Of a stretch of DNA of 64,000 nucleotides, positions 37,182 through 47,226 are shown in pieces. The DNA comes from Burkholderiales bacterium RIFCSPLOWO2_12_FULL_61_40 (lineage in GTDB: Bacteria > Pseudomonadota > Gammaproteobacteria > Burkholderiales > Burkholderiaceae_C). The translations under genes and the position numbers were made by a program. The stretch lies in contig MESI01000037.1 in the NCBI GenBank assembly GCA_001770935.1, forward strand, positions 32,520-96,519, read 5' to 3'. Numbering within the stretch: the first letter of the stretch is position 1; the number at the start of each line of letters is the position of its first letter. The notes beneath the pieces are model-generated. The model was not told the DNA's origin and made no database searches. It saw only the letters and a program-made list of their open reading frames with translations.

Positions 37182-38102
37182 TTACATCCACAGGGCGCGC
37201 CACAGCATGAGAGGCGCGTCCCACCAGCGCAGGGTCGGGCGCTGGGTGAGGGTGGCAAATTGCAGGGCTTCGATGCGGTCCAGAATGCGCAGGCCGCCTT
37301 GCACCACCAGGCGCAACTCCCACCCGGCCCGGCCCGGGATTCTGTGCACCAATGGAGCACCTTTTAGCATCCTGGCCCGCGCAGCATATGCGCAAGCAGC
37401 TATCAATTTGGTAGCAAAAGTGGTTTGCCTGCGGGCCAAAATGTCCTGCGGGTCCACGCCAAACTGCACGCAGTCCTGCCGGGTGAGGTAGTAGCGGCCC
37501 CGTGGGATGTCCACGCTCAGGTCCTGCCAGAAGTTGATCAATTGCAAAGCGGTGCAGATGTCGTCGCTCTCCCGCAGGGCCTGGGGGGCGTGCACGCCGT
37601 ACAGGTGCAGCAGCAAGCGGCCCACCGGGTTGGCCGAGCGGCGGCAGTAGTCCAGCAGTTCGGCCTCATCGGCGTAGCCCGCCTGGTCGCGGGTTTTTTC
37701 GGTGTCTTGCACAAAGGCGTCCAGCAGGTCGTGCAGGGCCTGCACCGGCAGGCCGTGGGTGCGCAGGGTGTGCTGCAGCGGGCCAAATACGGCGGCCCAT
37801 CGGGTGGCGGGGAGGGCGCCCATGGATTCCCCCGTGGGCTGGGCGTGGGCGGCCTGGGTTGCCGCGTTCAGCGCCTGTCGGTAGTCCCACAGGTCCTGCA
37901 AGCGCTGCTCCGCGCTGGCGTCGCCTTCGTCCGCCAGATCGTCGGCGGTGCGGGCAAAGTGGTAAATGGCGGCAATGGGCGCGCGCAGCGGCGCCGGACA
38001 CAGCCAGGACGCCACCGGGAAATTTTCGTAGTGCTGGATGGGAGCGGGGGCCGGTGGGGAGGTGGGGGCGGGCACATGCATGGTGGGGGATTTTGCCTGC
38101 AT
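37182..38102 (-). CDS. hpnC: Squalene synthase HpnC-type
   Basis: ENFPVASWLCPAPLRAPIAAIYHFARTADDLADEGDA; INFWQDLSVDIPRGRYYL. Confidence 0.9.
   Translation of the reverse strand: MQAKSPTMHVPAPTSPPAPAPIQHYENFPVASWLCPAPLRAPIAAIYHFARTADDLADEGDASAEQRLQDLWDYRQALNAATQAAHAQPTGESMGALPATRWAAVFGPLQHTLRTHGLPVQALHDLLDAFVQDTEKTRDQAGYADEAELLDYCRRSANPVGRLLLHLYGVHAPQALRESDDICTALQLINFWQDLSVDIPRGRYYLTRQDCVQFGVDPQDILARRQTTFATKLIAACAYAARARMLKGAPLVHRIPGRAGWELRLVVQGGLRILDRIEALQFATLTQRPTLRWWDAPLMLWRALWM
37373..37424 (-). repeat. Dispersed repeat family 1, copy 5, inside hpnC
   Basis: Minus strand: TTTTGCTACCAAATTGATAGCTGCTTGCGCATATGCTGCGCGGGCCAGG. Confidence 0.85.
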
Positions 38103-38193
38103 TCCTACGGGGGCAATTCCCTATTGAGGTACCCCCAGGGTGCAGGGGTAGACTGGAACCCTTCCGGTAAAACCAATCCATTTTGGAGACTGC

Positions 38194-40320
38194 ATGGCCA
38201 TTGACCTTGATTTTGGTGGTGAGTTGACACTGCTCATCCAAGGGGTTGACCAACTCGATATCGGTTTCACCGTGTTTGACCGCCACTTGGTGATGGTGGC
38301 CGCCAATACACGGTTTCAGTCGCTTTTGAACTTTCCAGACCATCTGTGCCGCCCCGGTGCGACGATGGAGGACGCCCTGCGCCACAATGCCGTGCAAGGG
38401 GAGTATGGGCCGGGTGATGTTGAGGAACAGGTGCGCCAGCGCCTGGAATTGTCCCGCCAGTTTCTGCACCACCGGTTTGAACGCGTGCGCCCCGACGGCA
38501 CCATCATTGAGGTCTGCGGCCACCCCTTGCCCAGTGGTGGGATGGTCACCACCTACACCGACGTCACCATTCCCCGCCAACGTGAGCAGGCCCTGCGTGA
38601 CCTGAGTGCCGAGCTGGAGCAACGCGTGGAAGCCCGCACTGCAGAACTGCGCCGCCGCGAGGCCGAGTTGGCGCGCAAGGCCGCTTTGCTGGAGTCGGTC
38701 ATCCGCAACGTGAACCAAGGCATCAGCTTCGTCAACGCCGATTTGGAGCTGGAGCTGTGCAACCAGAAGTTTGGTGAGCTTTTGCAATTGCCCGCCGAGT
38801 TGTGCCAGCCGGGCGTTGCCTTTGAAGAACTCGCCCGCTTCAACGCCGCGCGGGGCGAGTATGGGCCGGGCGAGGTGGACGAACTGGTGCGCAGCCGGAT
38901 GGAGGTGGCTAAAAAGTTTATTCCCCACCGCTTTGAGCGCACCCGCCCCGGTGACGGCGTGACCCTCGAAATCACGGGCATGCCCACGCCCGACGGCGGC
39001 ATGGTGTCCACCTACCTGGACATCAGCGAACGCAGGGCCACCGAGCAAGCCCTGCGCCTGGAGCGCGAGCGGTTGAGCAGCATTCTGAAGGGCACCAATG
39101 CGGGCGCATGGGAATTCAATTTGCAAACCGGCGAGGTGCGGGTCAATGCGCGCTGGGCTGAAATGATCGGTTACACCGTGGCGGAACTGGCGCCCATCAC
39201 GGTCGAAACCTTACTGCGTTTGTGCCATCCCGACGATCTGGCACTTGCCAACACGGCCATCGCCCGGCATGTGAAGGGCGAAACCGAGTACTACCGCTGT
39301 GAGCACCGCGTGCTGCACAAAGAAGGGCATTGGATTTGGGTGACCGCACATGGCCAGGTTTCGGTCCGCACGGCAGATGGCAGGCCGGAGTGGATTGCAG
39401 GCGCCCATCTGGAAATCACCGAGCGCAAGGAGGCGGAGCGCCGGATTCAGGAACTCAACGAAACGCTGGAAGAACGGGTGGCCGAGCGTTCGGCGCAATT
39501 GAGCGAAGCCATGCAAACCCTGCACCAGTCCCAGGAGGTGCTCGCCCGCAGTGCCGCCAAAGCCACCCTTGGAACCCTGGTGGCCAGCGTTTCGCATGAG
39601 CTCAATACGCCGCTGGGCAACAGTTTGATGACAGCCAGCACCTGCGCCGACTTGGCCAAGCGCTTTCAGATCTTGGTGGAGTCCGGCCAACTCAAGCGCT
39701 CGGACCTCAGCGCGTTTGTGAGGGAGATCCGCGAAGGCAGTGATTTGATCGAGCGCAACCTGCACCGCGCCGTCGAATTGGTGCGCAATTTCAAGCAAGT
39801 CGCTGCCGACCAGGCCAGCGAGCAGCGCCGCACTTTTGAGGTGGCCGCGGTGGTCCGGGAGGTGCTGGACACCCTGCGGCCCAGTCTGAAGCTGCACCCG
39901 CACCAGGTGCTGGTCGAGATACCGCAGGAGATTTGGATTGACAGCTTTCCAGGCGCCCTGGGGCAGGTGCTGATCAACCTGATCAATAACGCGTACTTGC
40001 ATGCCTTTGATGGCCGGTCCAACGGCTGTGTGCGCATTGCCGCCCAGGCGCAGGACGGTTGGGTGGAGCTGCGCATTTCCGACGACGGGGTGGGTATGCC
40101 GAAGGCGCTTCTGTCGCAGCTGTTTCAGCCCTTTTTCAGTACCAAAATCGGTCGTGGCGGGACCGGCTTGGGCATGACGATTGTTGAAAATCTGGTGAAA
40201 AAGACCCTGGGCGGAACGCTGGCCGTGCAGTCGACACGCGGGGTGGGGTCCAGTTTCCATATTCGACTGCCCCAAGTCGCGCCGCGCGACGGGGATACAG
40301 GGTTCGACGCCTCCATTTGA
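38194..40320 (+). CDS. Multi-PAS sensor histidine kinase with two PAS_7-like modules
   Basis: Two RHNAVQGEYGPGDVEE / FNAARGEYGPGEVDE modules, a PAS_3-like module, SVSHELNTPLGNSLM, GRGGTGLGMTIVENLV. Confidence 0.92.
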   Translation: MAIDLDFGGELTLLIQGVDQLDIGFTVFDRHLVMVAANTRFQSLLNFPDHLCRPGATMEDALRHNAVQGEYGPGDVEEQVRQRLELSRQFLHHRFERVRPDGTIIEVCGHPLPSGGMVTTYTDVTIPRQREQALRDLSAELEQRVEARTAELRRREAELARKAALLESVIRNVNQGISFVNADLELELCNQKFGELLQLPAELCQPGVAFEELARFNAARGEYGPGEVDELVRSRMEVAKKFIPHRFERTRPGDGVTLEITGMPTPDGGMVSTYLDISERRATEQALRLERERLSSILKGTNAGAWEFNLQTGEVRVNARWAEMIGYTVAELAPITVETLLRLCHPDDLALANTAIARHVKGETEYYRCEHRVLHKEGHWIWVTAHGQVSVRTADGRPEWIAGAHLEITERKEAERRIQELNETLEERVAERSAQLSEAMQTLHQSQEVLARSAAKATLGTLVASVSHELNTPLGNSLMTASTCADLAKRFQILVESGQLKRSDLSAFVREIREGSDLIERNLHRAVELVRNFKQVAADQASEQRRTFEVAAVVREVLDTLRPSLKLHPHQVLVEIPQEIWIDSFPGALGQVLINLINNAYLHAFDGRSNGCVRIAAQAQDGWVELRISDDGVGMPKALLSQLFQPFFSTKIGRGGTGLGMTIVENLVKKTLGGTLAVQSTRGVGSSFHIRLPQVAPRDGDTGFDASI

Positions 40321-40388
40321 GGTCTTGGGGGGGGCTGTGGCTGGAGGGGACGGCTGCAACTTGACAATCGTTCGCATTTCCAATAAAT

Positions 40389-40412
40389 TACTAACCAGTT
40401 GGTCATTAGTAT
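40389..40412. promoter_or_regulatory. TetR-type operator candidate before RND operon
   Basis: TACTAACCAGTTGGTCATTAGTAT, imperfect inverted repeat 40 bp upstream of the MFP start. Confidence 0.45.
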
Positions 40413-40451
40413 TTTTTGGCCTTTTGTACCACCCCTCATCCCCGTTGCACC

Positions 40452-41633
40452 ATGCCTATCCAATCCTTCCCCACCGGGGCCATGCTCATCGCTGCTGCGC
40501 TGGTGCTGTCCGCGTGTTCCAAGCCAGCGCCTCCGGAGGAGCCCATCCGGGCCGTCAAAGTGGTCACTGTGGGCATGGACAGCATGCACTCTGGGTCCGA
40601 ATTTGCGGGTGATGTGCGGGCCCGCACCGAGTCGCGGCTGGGCTTTCGGGTGGGTGGCAAGATGGTGCGGCGCCAGGCCGAACTGGGCCAGCGGGTCAAG
40701 GCCGGTGATGTGCTGGCCCAGCTCGATCCCCAGGATTTGAAACTCGCCAGCGCAGCCTCGCGTGCACAAGTGGCGGCGGCAGTCACCAACCGGGATCTGG
40801 CAGCGGCCGATTTCAAACGGTTCAAAGAACTGCGTGAGCAAAACTTCATCAGCGGAGCCGAGCTGGAGCGGCGCGAGGCCGCGCTGAAAGCCGCGCAAGC
40901 CCAGGTGGACCAGGCGCAGGCCCAGGCTTCCGGCCAGGGCAACCAGGCGTCTTACGCGAATCTGGTGGCCGACGTCTCCGGGGTGGTGACCTCGGTGGAC
41001 GCCGAGCCCGGCCAGGTGGTGGCCGCGGGCACGCCGGTGGTGCGGATTGCGCAGGACGGCCCGCGGGACGTGGTGTTCACCGTGCCGGAGGACAAGGTGG
41101 CGCTGATCACGACCGGCTCTGCGGTGGATGTGCAGGTGTGGGCCACCAAGGCGGTTCTCAAAGGGGTGGTGCGCGAAGTGGCCGCCAGTGCGGACCCGGT
41201 GACACGCACCTTTGGCGTGAAAGTCTCCCTGGATGCCAAAGAAGCCCTGGCGCTGGGCACCACCGTGACGGTGCTGCCGCAAGCCTTGGACCGCAGCGGA
41301 ATACAGGTCATCAAGTTGCCGACCAGTGCGTTCCACCAGGTGGGCAAGGCCTCGGCCGTGTGGGTGCTCGACACCGCCAGCATGACGGTCAAACTGCAGC
41401 CGGTGCAAATTGCCACGGCCGACGGCAACGAGGTGGTGGTGGCCAGCGGTTTGCAGCCCGGCATGCTGGTGGTGACAGCGGGGGTGCATGTGCTGTCACC
41501 CGGCCAGAAGGTCACCATTTACAAGGAAAAAACGGCTGCAGCCCCCGTGCTACCTGCGCAAGCAGCTACCAATTCAGTAGCAACTGCCACCGCCGCATCG
41601 GCTGTGCCAGCAGACGTTTCCGTCGCAAAGTAA
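40452..41633 (+). CDS. RND efflux periplasmic adaptor (lipoprotein)
   Basis: LSACSKPAPPEE lipobox; FRVGGKMVRRQAELGQRVKAGDVLAQLDP; precedes RND pump. Confidence 0.93.
   Translation: MPIQSFPTGAMLIAAALVLSACSKPAPPEEPIRAVKVVTVGMDSMHSGSEFAGDVRARTESRLGFRVGGKMVRRQAELGQRVKAGDVLAQLDPQDLKLASAASRAQVAAAVTNRDLAAADFKRFKELREQNFISGAELERREAALKAAQAQVDQAQAQASGQGNQASYANLVADVSGVVTSVDAEPGQVVAAGTPVVRIAQDGPRDVVFTVPEDKVALITTGSAVDVQVWATKAVLKGVVREVAASADPVTRTFGVKVSLDAKEALALGTTVTVLPQALDRSGIQVIKLPTSAFHQVGKASAVWVLDTASMTVKLQPVQIATADGNEVVVASGLQPGMLVVTAGVHVLSPGQKVTIYKEKTAAAPVLPAQAATNSVATATAASAVPADVSVAK
41553..41600 (-). repeat. Dispersed repeat family 1, copy 6, inside RND adaptor 3' end
   Basis: Minus strand: GTTGCTACTGAATTGGTAGCTGCTTGCGCAGGTAGCACGGGGGCTG. 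Confidence 0.8.
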
Positions 41634-41640
41634 GGCACCT

Positions 41641-44600
41641 ATGAACCAAGAACAACCCAAAGAGAGTTTCAACCTCTCCAAGTGGGCGCTGGAGCATACG
41701 GCGCTGACCCGGTTTCTGATGATCGTGTTGCTGATTCTGGGCGCTTCGGCCTATTTTCAGCTGGGGCAGGACGAAGATCCGCCGTTCACCTTCCGCCTGA
41801 TGGTGGTGCGCACCTTCTGGCCCGGTGCCACGGCCCAGCAGATGGCGGAGCAGGTCACCGACAAGATTGAGCGCACCTTGCAGGAAGTGCCCAACGCAGA
41901 CAAAATCCGCAGCTATTCCAAGCCGGGTGAGTCCACCATTTTGTTCCAGGTGAAGGACTCGACCAAGGCCACAGACGTGTCCAATATCTGGTACACCGTG
42001 CGCAAAAAAGTGGGCGATATGCGCCTGACATTGCCCGGCGGTATCCAGGGGCCGTTTTTCAATGACGAATTTGGCGATGTCTATGGCGTGATTTACGCAC
42101 TGGAAGCCGATGGCTTCTCCAGTGCCGAGGTCAAGGCCTTTGCCGATGAGGTGCGGCAAAAACTACTGCGCGTCACCGATGTGAACAAGGTCGAGCTGTT
42201 TGGTGTGCAAGACGAAAAACTGTACATCGAAATTTCGCAAAAACGGCTGGCGCAATTGGGCCTGGACATGAACCAGGTGCTGGCGCAACTGGCCCAGCAA
42301 AACGCGGTTGAGGGGGCGGGGGCGGTGCAAACGCCGCTGGATGTGGTGCAGGTGCGGGTCGGTGGGCAGTTTACGGCGGTGGATGATTTAAGTGCCATGC
42401 CGATCCGGGGCAGTTCGGGCAACCAGCTGCGCCTGGGCGACATTGCCAACATCAAGCGCGGTTATGTGGACCCACCGACCGTCAAGGTGCGCCACCAGGG
42501 CCAGCAGGTCATCGCGCTGGGTGTGTCCATGGCCAAGGGGGGGGACATCATCGCCCTGGGCAAGGCGCTGAAGGTCGCGGTGGAAAAAATCGGCAGCACT
42601 TTGCCGGTGGGCGTGCGGCTGGTCAATGTGCAAGACCAGCCCAAGGCCGTGGCCAAGTCGGTCAACGAGTTTGTGGGTGTGCTGGTAGAGGCGATTGTGA
42701 TTGTGCTGGCCGTGAGCGTGATCAGCCTGGGTCTGCACAAGCGCAGCGGCAACGTTTCCTGGTTCAGGCGCTACTACGTGGATATGCGCCCCGGCCTGGT
42801 GGTGGGCATCACCATTCCACTGGTGCTGGCCGTGACATTTTTGGGCATGCTGTACTGGGGCATTGGTTTGCACAAAATCTCATTGGGCTCGCTCATTATT
42901 GCGCTGGGCCTGCTGGTGGACGACGCCATCATTGCCGTGGAGATGATGGTGCGCAAGATGGAGGAGGGCTACGACAAGGTGCGTGCCGCCACGTTTGCCT
43001 ATGAGATCACCGCCATGCCCATGCTGACGGGTACGCTGATTACTGCCGTCGGTTTCCTGCCGATTGGTATTGCCAAGTCGTCCACCGGCGAATACACCTT
43101 CGCCATTTTTGGGGTGACCGTGCTGGCGCTGGTGTTGAGCTGGATTGTGTCGGTCTACTTCGTGCCCTATTTGGGAACCCTGTTCCTCAAGGTCAAGCCC
43201 CATGGTGTGGGTGAACAGGCGCATGAACTGTTTGACACGCCGTTCTACAACACCTTCCGCAAAACCGTGAACTGGTGCGTGCAGCACCGCTGGATCACCA
43301 TTGGCGCCATGCTGCTGACCTTTGCGCTGGGCATTGTGGGCATGGGCAAAGTGCAGCAGCAGTTCTTCCCCGACTCCAGCCGCCCCGAGGTCTTGCTGGA
43401 CGTCTGGTACCCCGAAGGCACCGCCTTTGCCGCCAACGAAGCCACCACCAAACGCATCGAGGCCCGCCTGATGCAAGAGCCTGGTGTGGAAAGTGTGAGC
43501 ACCTGGGTGGGATCAGGCGTGCCGCGTTTCTATTTGCCCATGGACAATATTTTTCCGCAAAGCAATGCCTCGCAATTCATCATCCTGCCCAAGGATTTGA
43601 AGCTGCGCGAGTCGATCCGCATCAAACTTCCCGCACTCATGGCGCAGGAATTTCCTGAGATCCGGGCCCGCGTCAAAATTTTGCCCAATGGCCCCCCTGT
43701 GCCTTATCCGGTGCAATTCCGCGTGGTCGGTGGCGAGCCGTCGGGCTTGCGCGAACGGGCTGATGAGGTCAAGGCCGTCATGCGCCAGAGCAGCAACACA
43801 CGGGGGGTGAACGACAACTGGAATGAATCGGTCAAGGTGATGCGCCTGGAGGTGGATCAGGCCAAGGCACGGGCTTTGGGGGTCACCAGCCAATCCATCG
43901 CACAAGCGTCCAAAACCCTGCTGGTCGGCTCCACCGTGGGCCAGTACCGCGAAGGCGACAAGCTGATCGACATCGTGCTGCGCCAGCCCCTGGACGAACG
44001 CAGTGCCATCACCGATATCGCCAACGCCTACCTGCCGACAGCCTCGGGCAAGTCGATTCCGCTGACCCAGATCGCCAAACCCACGTTCGCCTGGGAGCCC
44101 GGTGTCCTGTGGCGCGAAAACCGCGACTACTCCATCACGGTGCAAAGCGACATCGTCGAGGGCCTGCAAGGTGCCACGGTGACTGCCGAGCTGTTGCCCA
44201 AGTTGCGCGAGTTGGAAGCCTCCTGGAAAACCAAAGACCTGGCGGGCTACCGCATTGAGGTGGCCGGCGCGGTGGAGGAAAGCAGCAAGGGCTCTGCCTC
44301 CATCGTGGCAGGCGTTCCCATCATGCTGTTCATCACCTTCACCCTGCTGATGCTGCAACTGCACAGCTTCAGCCGCGCCATGCTGGTGTTTTTGACCGGG
44401 CCTTTGGGCATTGCCGGTGTGGCGGGTGCACTGTTGTTGTCCGGGCGTCCCTTCGGCTTCGTCGCCTTGCTGGGGGTGATTGCCCTGATGGGCATGATCC
44501 AGCGCAATTCGGTGATCCTGATCGATCAGATTGAGCAGGACCGCGCCGCCGGAATCCCTGCCTGGGACGCGATTGTGGAGTCCGCTGTGCGCCGTTTGCG

Positions 44601-44790
44601 CCCGATTGTGCTGACCGCCGCCGCCGCCGTCCTGGCCATGATCCCGCTTTCGCGCTCGGTTTTCTGGGGCCCCATGGCCGTTGCCATCATGGGCGGACTC
44701 ATCGTAGCCACGGTGCTCACCCTGCTGGCGTTGCCTGCCATGTACGCGGCTTGGTTCCGGGTAAAACGGGAGACGCCCGCAGCAGGTTAA
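41641..44790 (+). CDS. RND efflux permease
   Basis: 1049 aa, GLLVDDAIIAVEMMVRKMEEG, GMIQRNSVILIDQIEQ; multi-TM. Confidence 0.96.
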   Translation: MNQEQPKESFNLSKWALEHTALTRFLMIVLLILGASAYFQLGQDEDPPFTFRLMVVRTFWPGATAQQMAEQVTDKIERTLQEVPNADKIRSYSKPGESTILFQVKDSTKATDVSNIWYTVRKKVGDMRLTLPGGIQGPFFNDEFGDVYGVIYALEADGFSSAEVKAFADEVRQKLLRVTDVNKVELFGVQDEKLYIEISQKRLAQLGLDMNQVLAQLAQQNAVEGAGAVQTPLDVVQVRVGGQFTAVDDLSAMPIRGSSGNQLRLGDIANIKRGYVDPPTVKVRHQGQQVIALGVSMAKGGDIIALGKALKVAVEKIGSTLPVGVRLVNVQDQPKAVAKSVNEFVGVLVEAIVIVLAVSVISLGLHKRSGNVSWFRRYYVDMRPGLVVGITIPLVLAVTFLGMLYWGIGLHKISLGSLIIALGLLVDDAIIAVEMMVRKMEEGYDKVRAATFAYEITAMPMLTGTLITAVGFLPIGIAKSSTGEYTFAIFGVTVLALVLSWIVSVYFVPYLGTLFLKVKPHGVGEQAHELFDTPFYNTFRKTVNWCVQHRWITIGAMLLTFALGIVGMGKVQQQFFPDSSRPEVLLDVWYPEGTAFAANEATTKRIEARLMQEPGVESVSTWVGSGVPRFYLPMDNIFPQSNASQFIILPKDLKLRESIRIKLPALMAQEFPEIRARVKILPNGPPVPYPVQFRVVGGEPSGLRERADEVKAVMRQSSNTRGVNDNWNESVKVMRLEVDQAKARALGVTSQSIAQASKTLLVGSTVGQYREGDKLIDIVLRQPLDERSAITDIANAYLPTASGKSIPLTQIAKPTFAWEPGVLWRENRDYSITVQSDIVEGLQGATVTAELLPKLRELEASWKTKDLAGYRIEVAGAVEESSKGSASIVAGVPIMLFITFTLLMLQLHSFSRAMLVFLTGPLGIAGVAGALLLSGRPFGFVALLGVIALMGMIQRNSVILIDQIEQDRAAGIPAWDAIVESAVRRLRPIVLTAAAAVLAMIPLSRSVFWGPMAVAIMGGLIVATVLTLLALPAMYAAWFRVKRETPAAG

Positions 44791-44877
44791 AATAGCGGGC
44801 TGACCGATTTCAAATGTGAGGTCAAAGCCCGGTAGACTCCGTCTGCCGGTGTATTTGACCTTTCATGTTATTTTTTT

Positions 44878-44964
44878 GCGCGGGTGGCGAAATTGGTAGA
44901 CGCACCAGGTTTAGGTCCTGACGCTGGCAACAGTGTGGGGGTTCGAGTCCCCCCCCGCGCACCA
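44878..44964 (+). tRNA. tRNA-Leu (UAG)
   Basis: GCGCGGG...CCCGCGC acceptor, TAG anticodon in TTTAGGT loop, encoded CCA. Confidence 0.93.
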
Positions 44965-45043
44965 TATCCAAGAAATTGTGGGCAGTCCCGCCGCTGAACA
45001 GCGGCAGGGCTGCCCCCATTTTTTAAAATCTAGGAGAAATACT

Positions 45044-46354
45044 ATGGCTGTTACTGTCGAAACACTGGAAAAACTGGAACGAAAAATCACCCTGACCCTG
45101 CCCGTGGGGTCGATCCAGTCCGAAGTGGACTCGCGTTTGCGCAAGCTCGCACGCACCGTCAAGATGGACGGCTTCCGTCCCGGCAAAGTGCCCATGAATG
45201 TCATTGCCCAGCGTTATGGCTATTCCGTGCACTACGAAGTGATGAACGACAAGGTCGGCGAAGCCTTTGCCAGCGCCGCCAACGAAGCCAAGCTGCGTGT
45301 GGCGGGCCAGCCCCGTATCACCGAAAGCGAAGCGTCGCCAGAAGGCCAAATGGCTTTTGACGCGGTGTTCGAAGTGTTCCCCGAAGTCAAAATTGCAGAC
45401 CTGACCACGGCTGAAGTCGAAAAGATCAGCGCCGAAGTGACCGATGCAGCCATCGACAAAACGGTTGAGATCCTGCGCAAGCAGCGCCGCACCTTCGCCC
45501 AGCGCCCACAGGACGCCGCAGTGCAAGACACCGACCGCGTGACGGTGGACTTCGAAGGCAAAATCGACGGCGAACCCTTCGCCGGTGGCAAAGCCGATGG
45601 GTACCAGTTCATTGTGGGCGATGGCCAGATGCTCAAGGAATTCGAAGATGCCACCCGTGGCATGAAATTGGGTGAGAGCAAGACCTTCCAATTGGCTTTC
45701 CCCACTGAATACCATGGCAAAGATGTGGCTGGTAAAACCGCCGATTTCATGGTGACTTTGAAGAAAGTGGAAGCAGCGAACCTGCCCGACGTCGATGGCG
45801 AACTCGCTGGATCCCTGGGCATTGCGGACGCAACGGTTGAAGGCCTGCGCGCAGACATCCGTAAAAATCTGGAGCGCGAAGTCAAATTCCGTTTGCTGGG
45901 CCGCAACAAGCAAGTGGCCATGGACGCGCTGATCGAAAAGGCCGAGCTGGATTTGCCAAAGTCCAGCGTACAAGCCGAAGTCGAACGCATGATTGAAGGT
46001 GCCCGCGCCGACCTCAAGCAACGCGGCATCAAGGACGCCGACAAAGCCCCGATCCCCGACGAGGTGTTCCGCCCCCAGGCAGAGCGCCGCGTGCGCTTGG
46101 GGCTGGTGGTTGCTGAATTGGTGCGTTCCAATGACCTGCATGCCAAGCCAGAGCAGATCAAGGCCCACATCGACGAGTTGGCCGCCAGTTACGAAAAACC
46201 TGCTGATGTGGTCCGCTGGTACTACGGTGACAACCGCCGCATGGCCGAAGTGGAAGCCATCGTGATTGAAAACAACGTGACCGACTTTGTACTGGGTAAA
46301 GTCAAAGTCAGCGAAAAGGCCATTTCCTTTGACGAATTGATGGGCCAAAACTAA
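45044..46354 (+). CDS. tig: Trigger factor
   Basis: [19 protein letters not shown]; upstream of clpP-clpX-lon. Confidence 0.97.
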   Translation: MAVTVETLEKLERKITLTLPVGSIQSEVDSRLRKLARTVKMDGFRPGKVPMNVIAQRYGYSVHYEVMNDKVGEAFASAANEAKLRVAGQPRITESEASPEGQMAFDAVFEVFPEVKIADLTTAEVEKISAEVTDAAIDKTVEILRKQRRTFAQRPQDAAVQDTDRVTVDFEGKIDGEPFAGGKADGYQFIVGDGQMLKEFEDATRGMKLGESKTFQLAFPTEYHGKDVAGKTADFMVTLKKVEAANLPDVDGELAGSLGIADATVEGLRADIRKNLEREVKFRLLGRNKQVAMDALIEKAELDLPKSSVQAEVERMIEGARADLKQRGIKDADKAPIPDEVFRPQAERRVRLGLVVAELVRSNDLHAKPEQIKAHIDELAASYEKPADVVRWYYGDNRRMAEVEAIVIENNVTDFVLGKVKVSEKAISFDELMGQN

Positions 46355-46391
46355 TCGACTGCGTCGCTTACGCAACGCGGTCGATAACATC

Positions 46392-46436
46392 AATGGGGTT
46401 TGCGCGGGGCTTGTAGTCTTGCAGTCAAACCCCATT
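46392..46436 (+). terminator. Hairpin between tig and clpP (terminator/attenuator candidate)
   Basis: AATGGGGTTTG...CAAACCCCATT perfect 11-bp inverted repeat followed by TTG. Confidence 0.45.
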
Positions 46437-46490
46437 TGTCTTCATGGTTTCGGTTTTTCGGTACAGTCACTACACTTCTTGGGAGACGTT

Positions 46491-47120
46491 ATGAATGTGA
46501 GATATGGAGCGCCAAGCGCAATGGATACGCAGGCCCTTGGCATGGTTCCCATGGTCATTGAGCAGTCAGGTCGCGGGGAGCGTTCGTACGATATTTACTC
46601 GCGCTTGCTCAAAGAGCGGGTCATTTTCCTGGTGGGCCCGGTCAATGATTACGTCGCCAATTTGGTCGTAGCGCAACTGCTCTTTTTGGAGAGCGAAAAC
46701 CCAGACAAAGACATCTCGTTTTATATCAACTCACCCGGTGGCTCCGTGAGTGCTGGCATGGCAATTTTTGACACCATGAACTTCATCAAGCCCGAAGTGT
46801 CGACCTTGTGCACCGGTATGGCCGCCAGCATGGGTGCGTTTTTGCTGGCCGCAGGCGCGAAGGGAAAGCGCTTCTCCTTGCCCAATTCCAAGGTCATGAT
46901 TCACCAGCCCTCAGGCGGTAGCCAGGGCCAGGCCACCGAAATTGAGATCCAAGCACGTGAAATTTTGAAAACACGCGAGCAGTTGAACAAGATCTTGGCC
47001 GAACGTACCGGCCAACCTCTGGACCGGATCGAACGGGACACCGAGCGCGACTATTACATGTCGGCTGAAGAGTGCAAGGAATATGGCCTGATTGATCAGG
47101 TCATTTCCAAGCGCCCCTGA
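46491..47120 (+). CDS. clpP: ClpP protease subunit
   Basis: [22 protein letters not shown]. Confidence 0.97.
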   Translation: MNVRYGAPSAMDTQALGMVPMVIEQSGRGERSYDIYSRLLKERVIFLVGPVNDYVANLVVAQLLFLESENPDKDISFYINSPGGSVSAGMAIFDTMNFIKPEVSTLCTGMAASMGAFLLAAGAKGKRFSLPNSKVMIHQPSGGSQGQATEIEIQAREILKTREQLNKILAERTGQPLDRIERDTERDYYMSAEECKEYGLIDQVISKRP

Positions 47121-47226
47121 GCATTGGCACGGGCGATAGCTTCGCCGCAACGGTGTTCTTCTGCTGGAAGGGCACCGTTTTTATTTGGTTATCATTGCAC
47201 AATTTAGCGGAAAAGGCAGTCTTCAC

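Noticed and set aside
40125-41489. 454-aa minus-strand ORF
   Set aside because: Antisense of the RND adaptor and kinase 3' end.
45023-46435. 470-aa minus-strand ORF
   Set aside because: Antisense of trigger factor.
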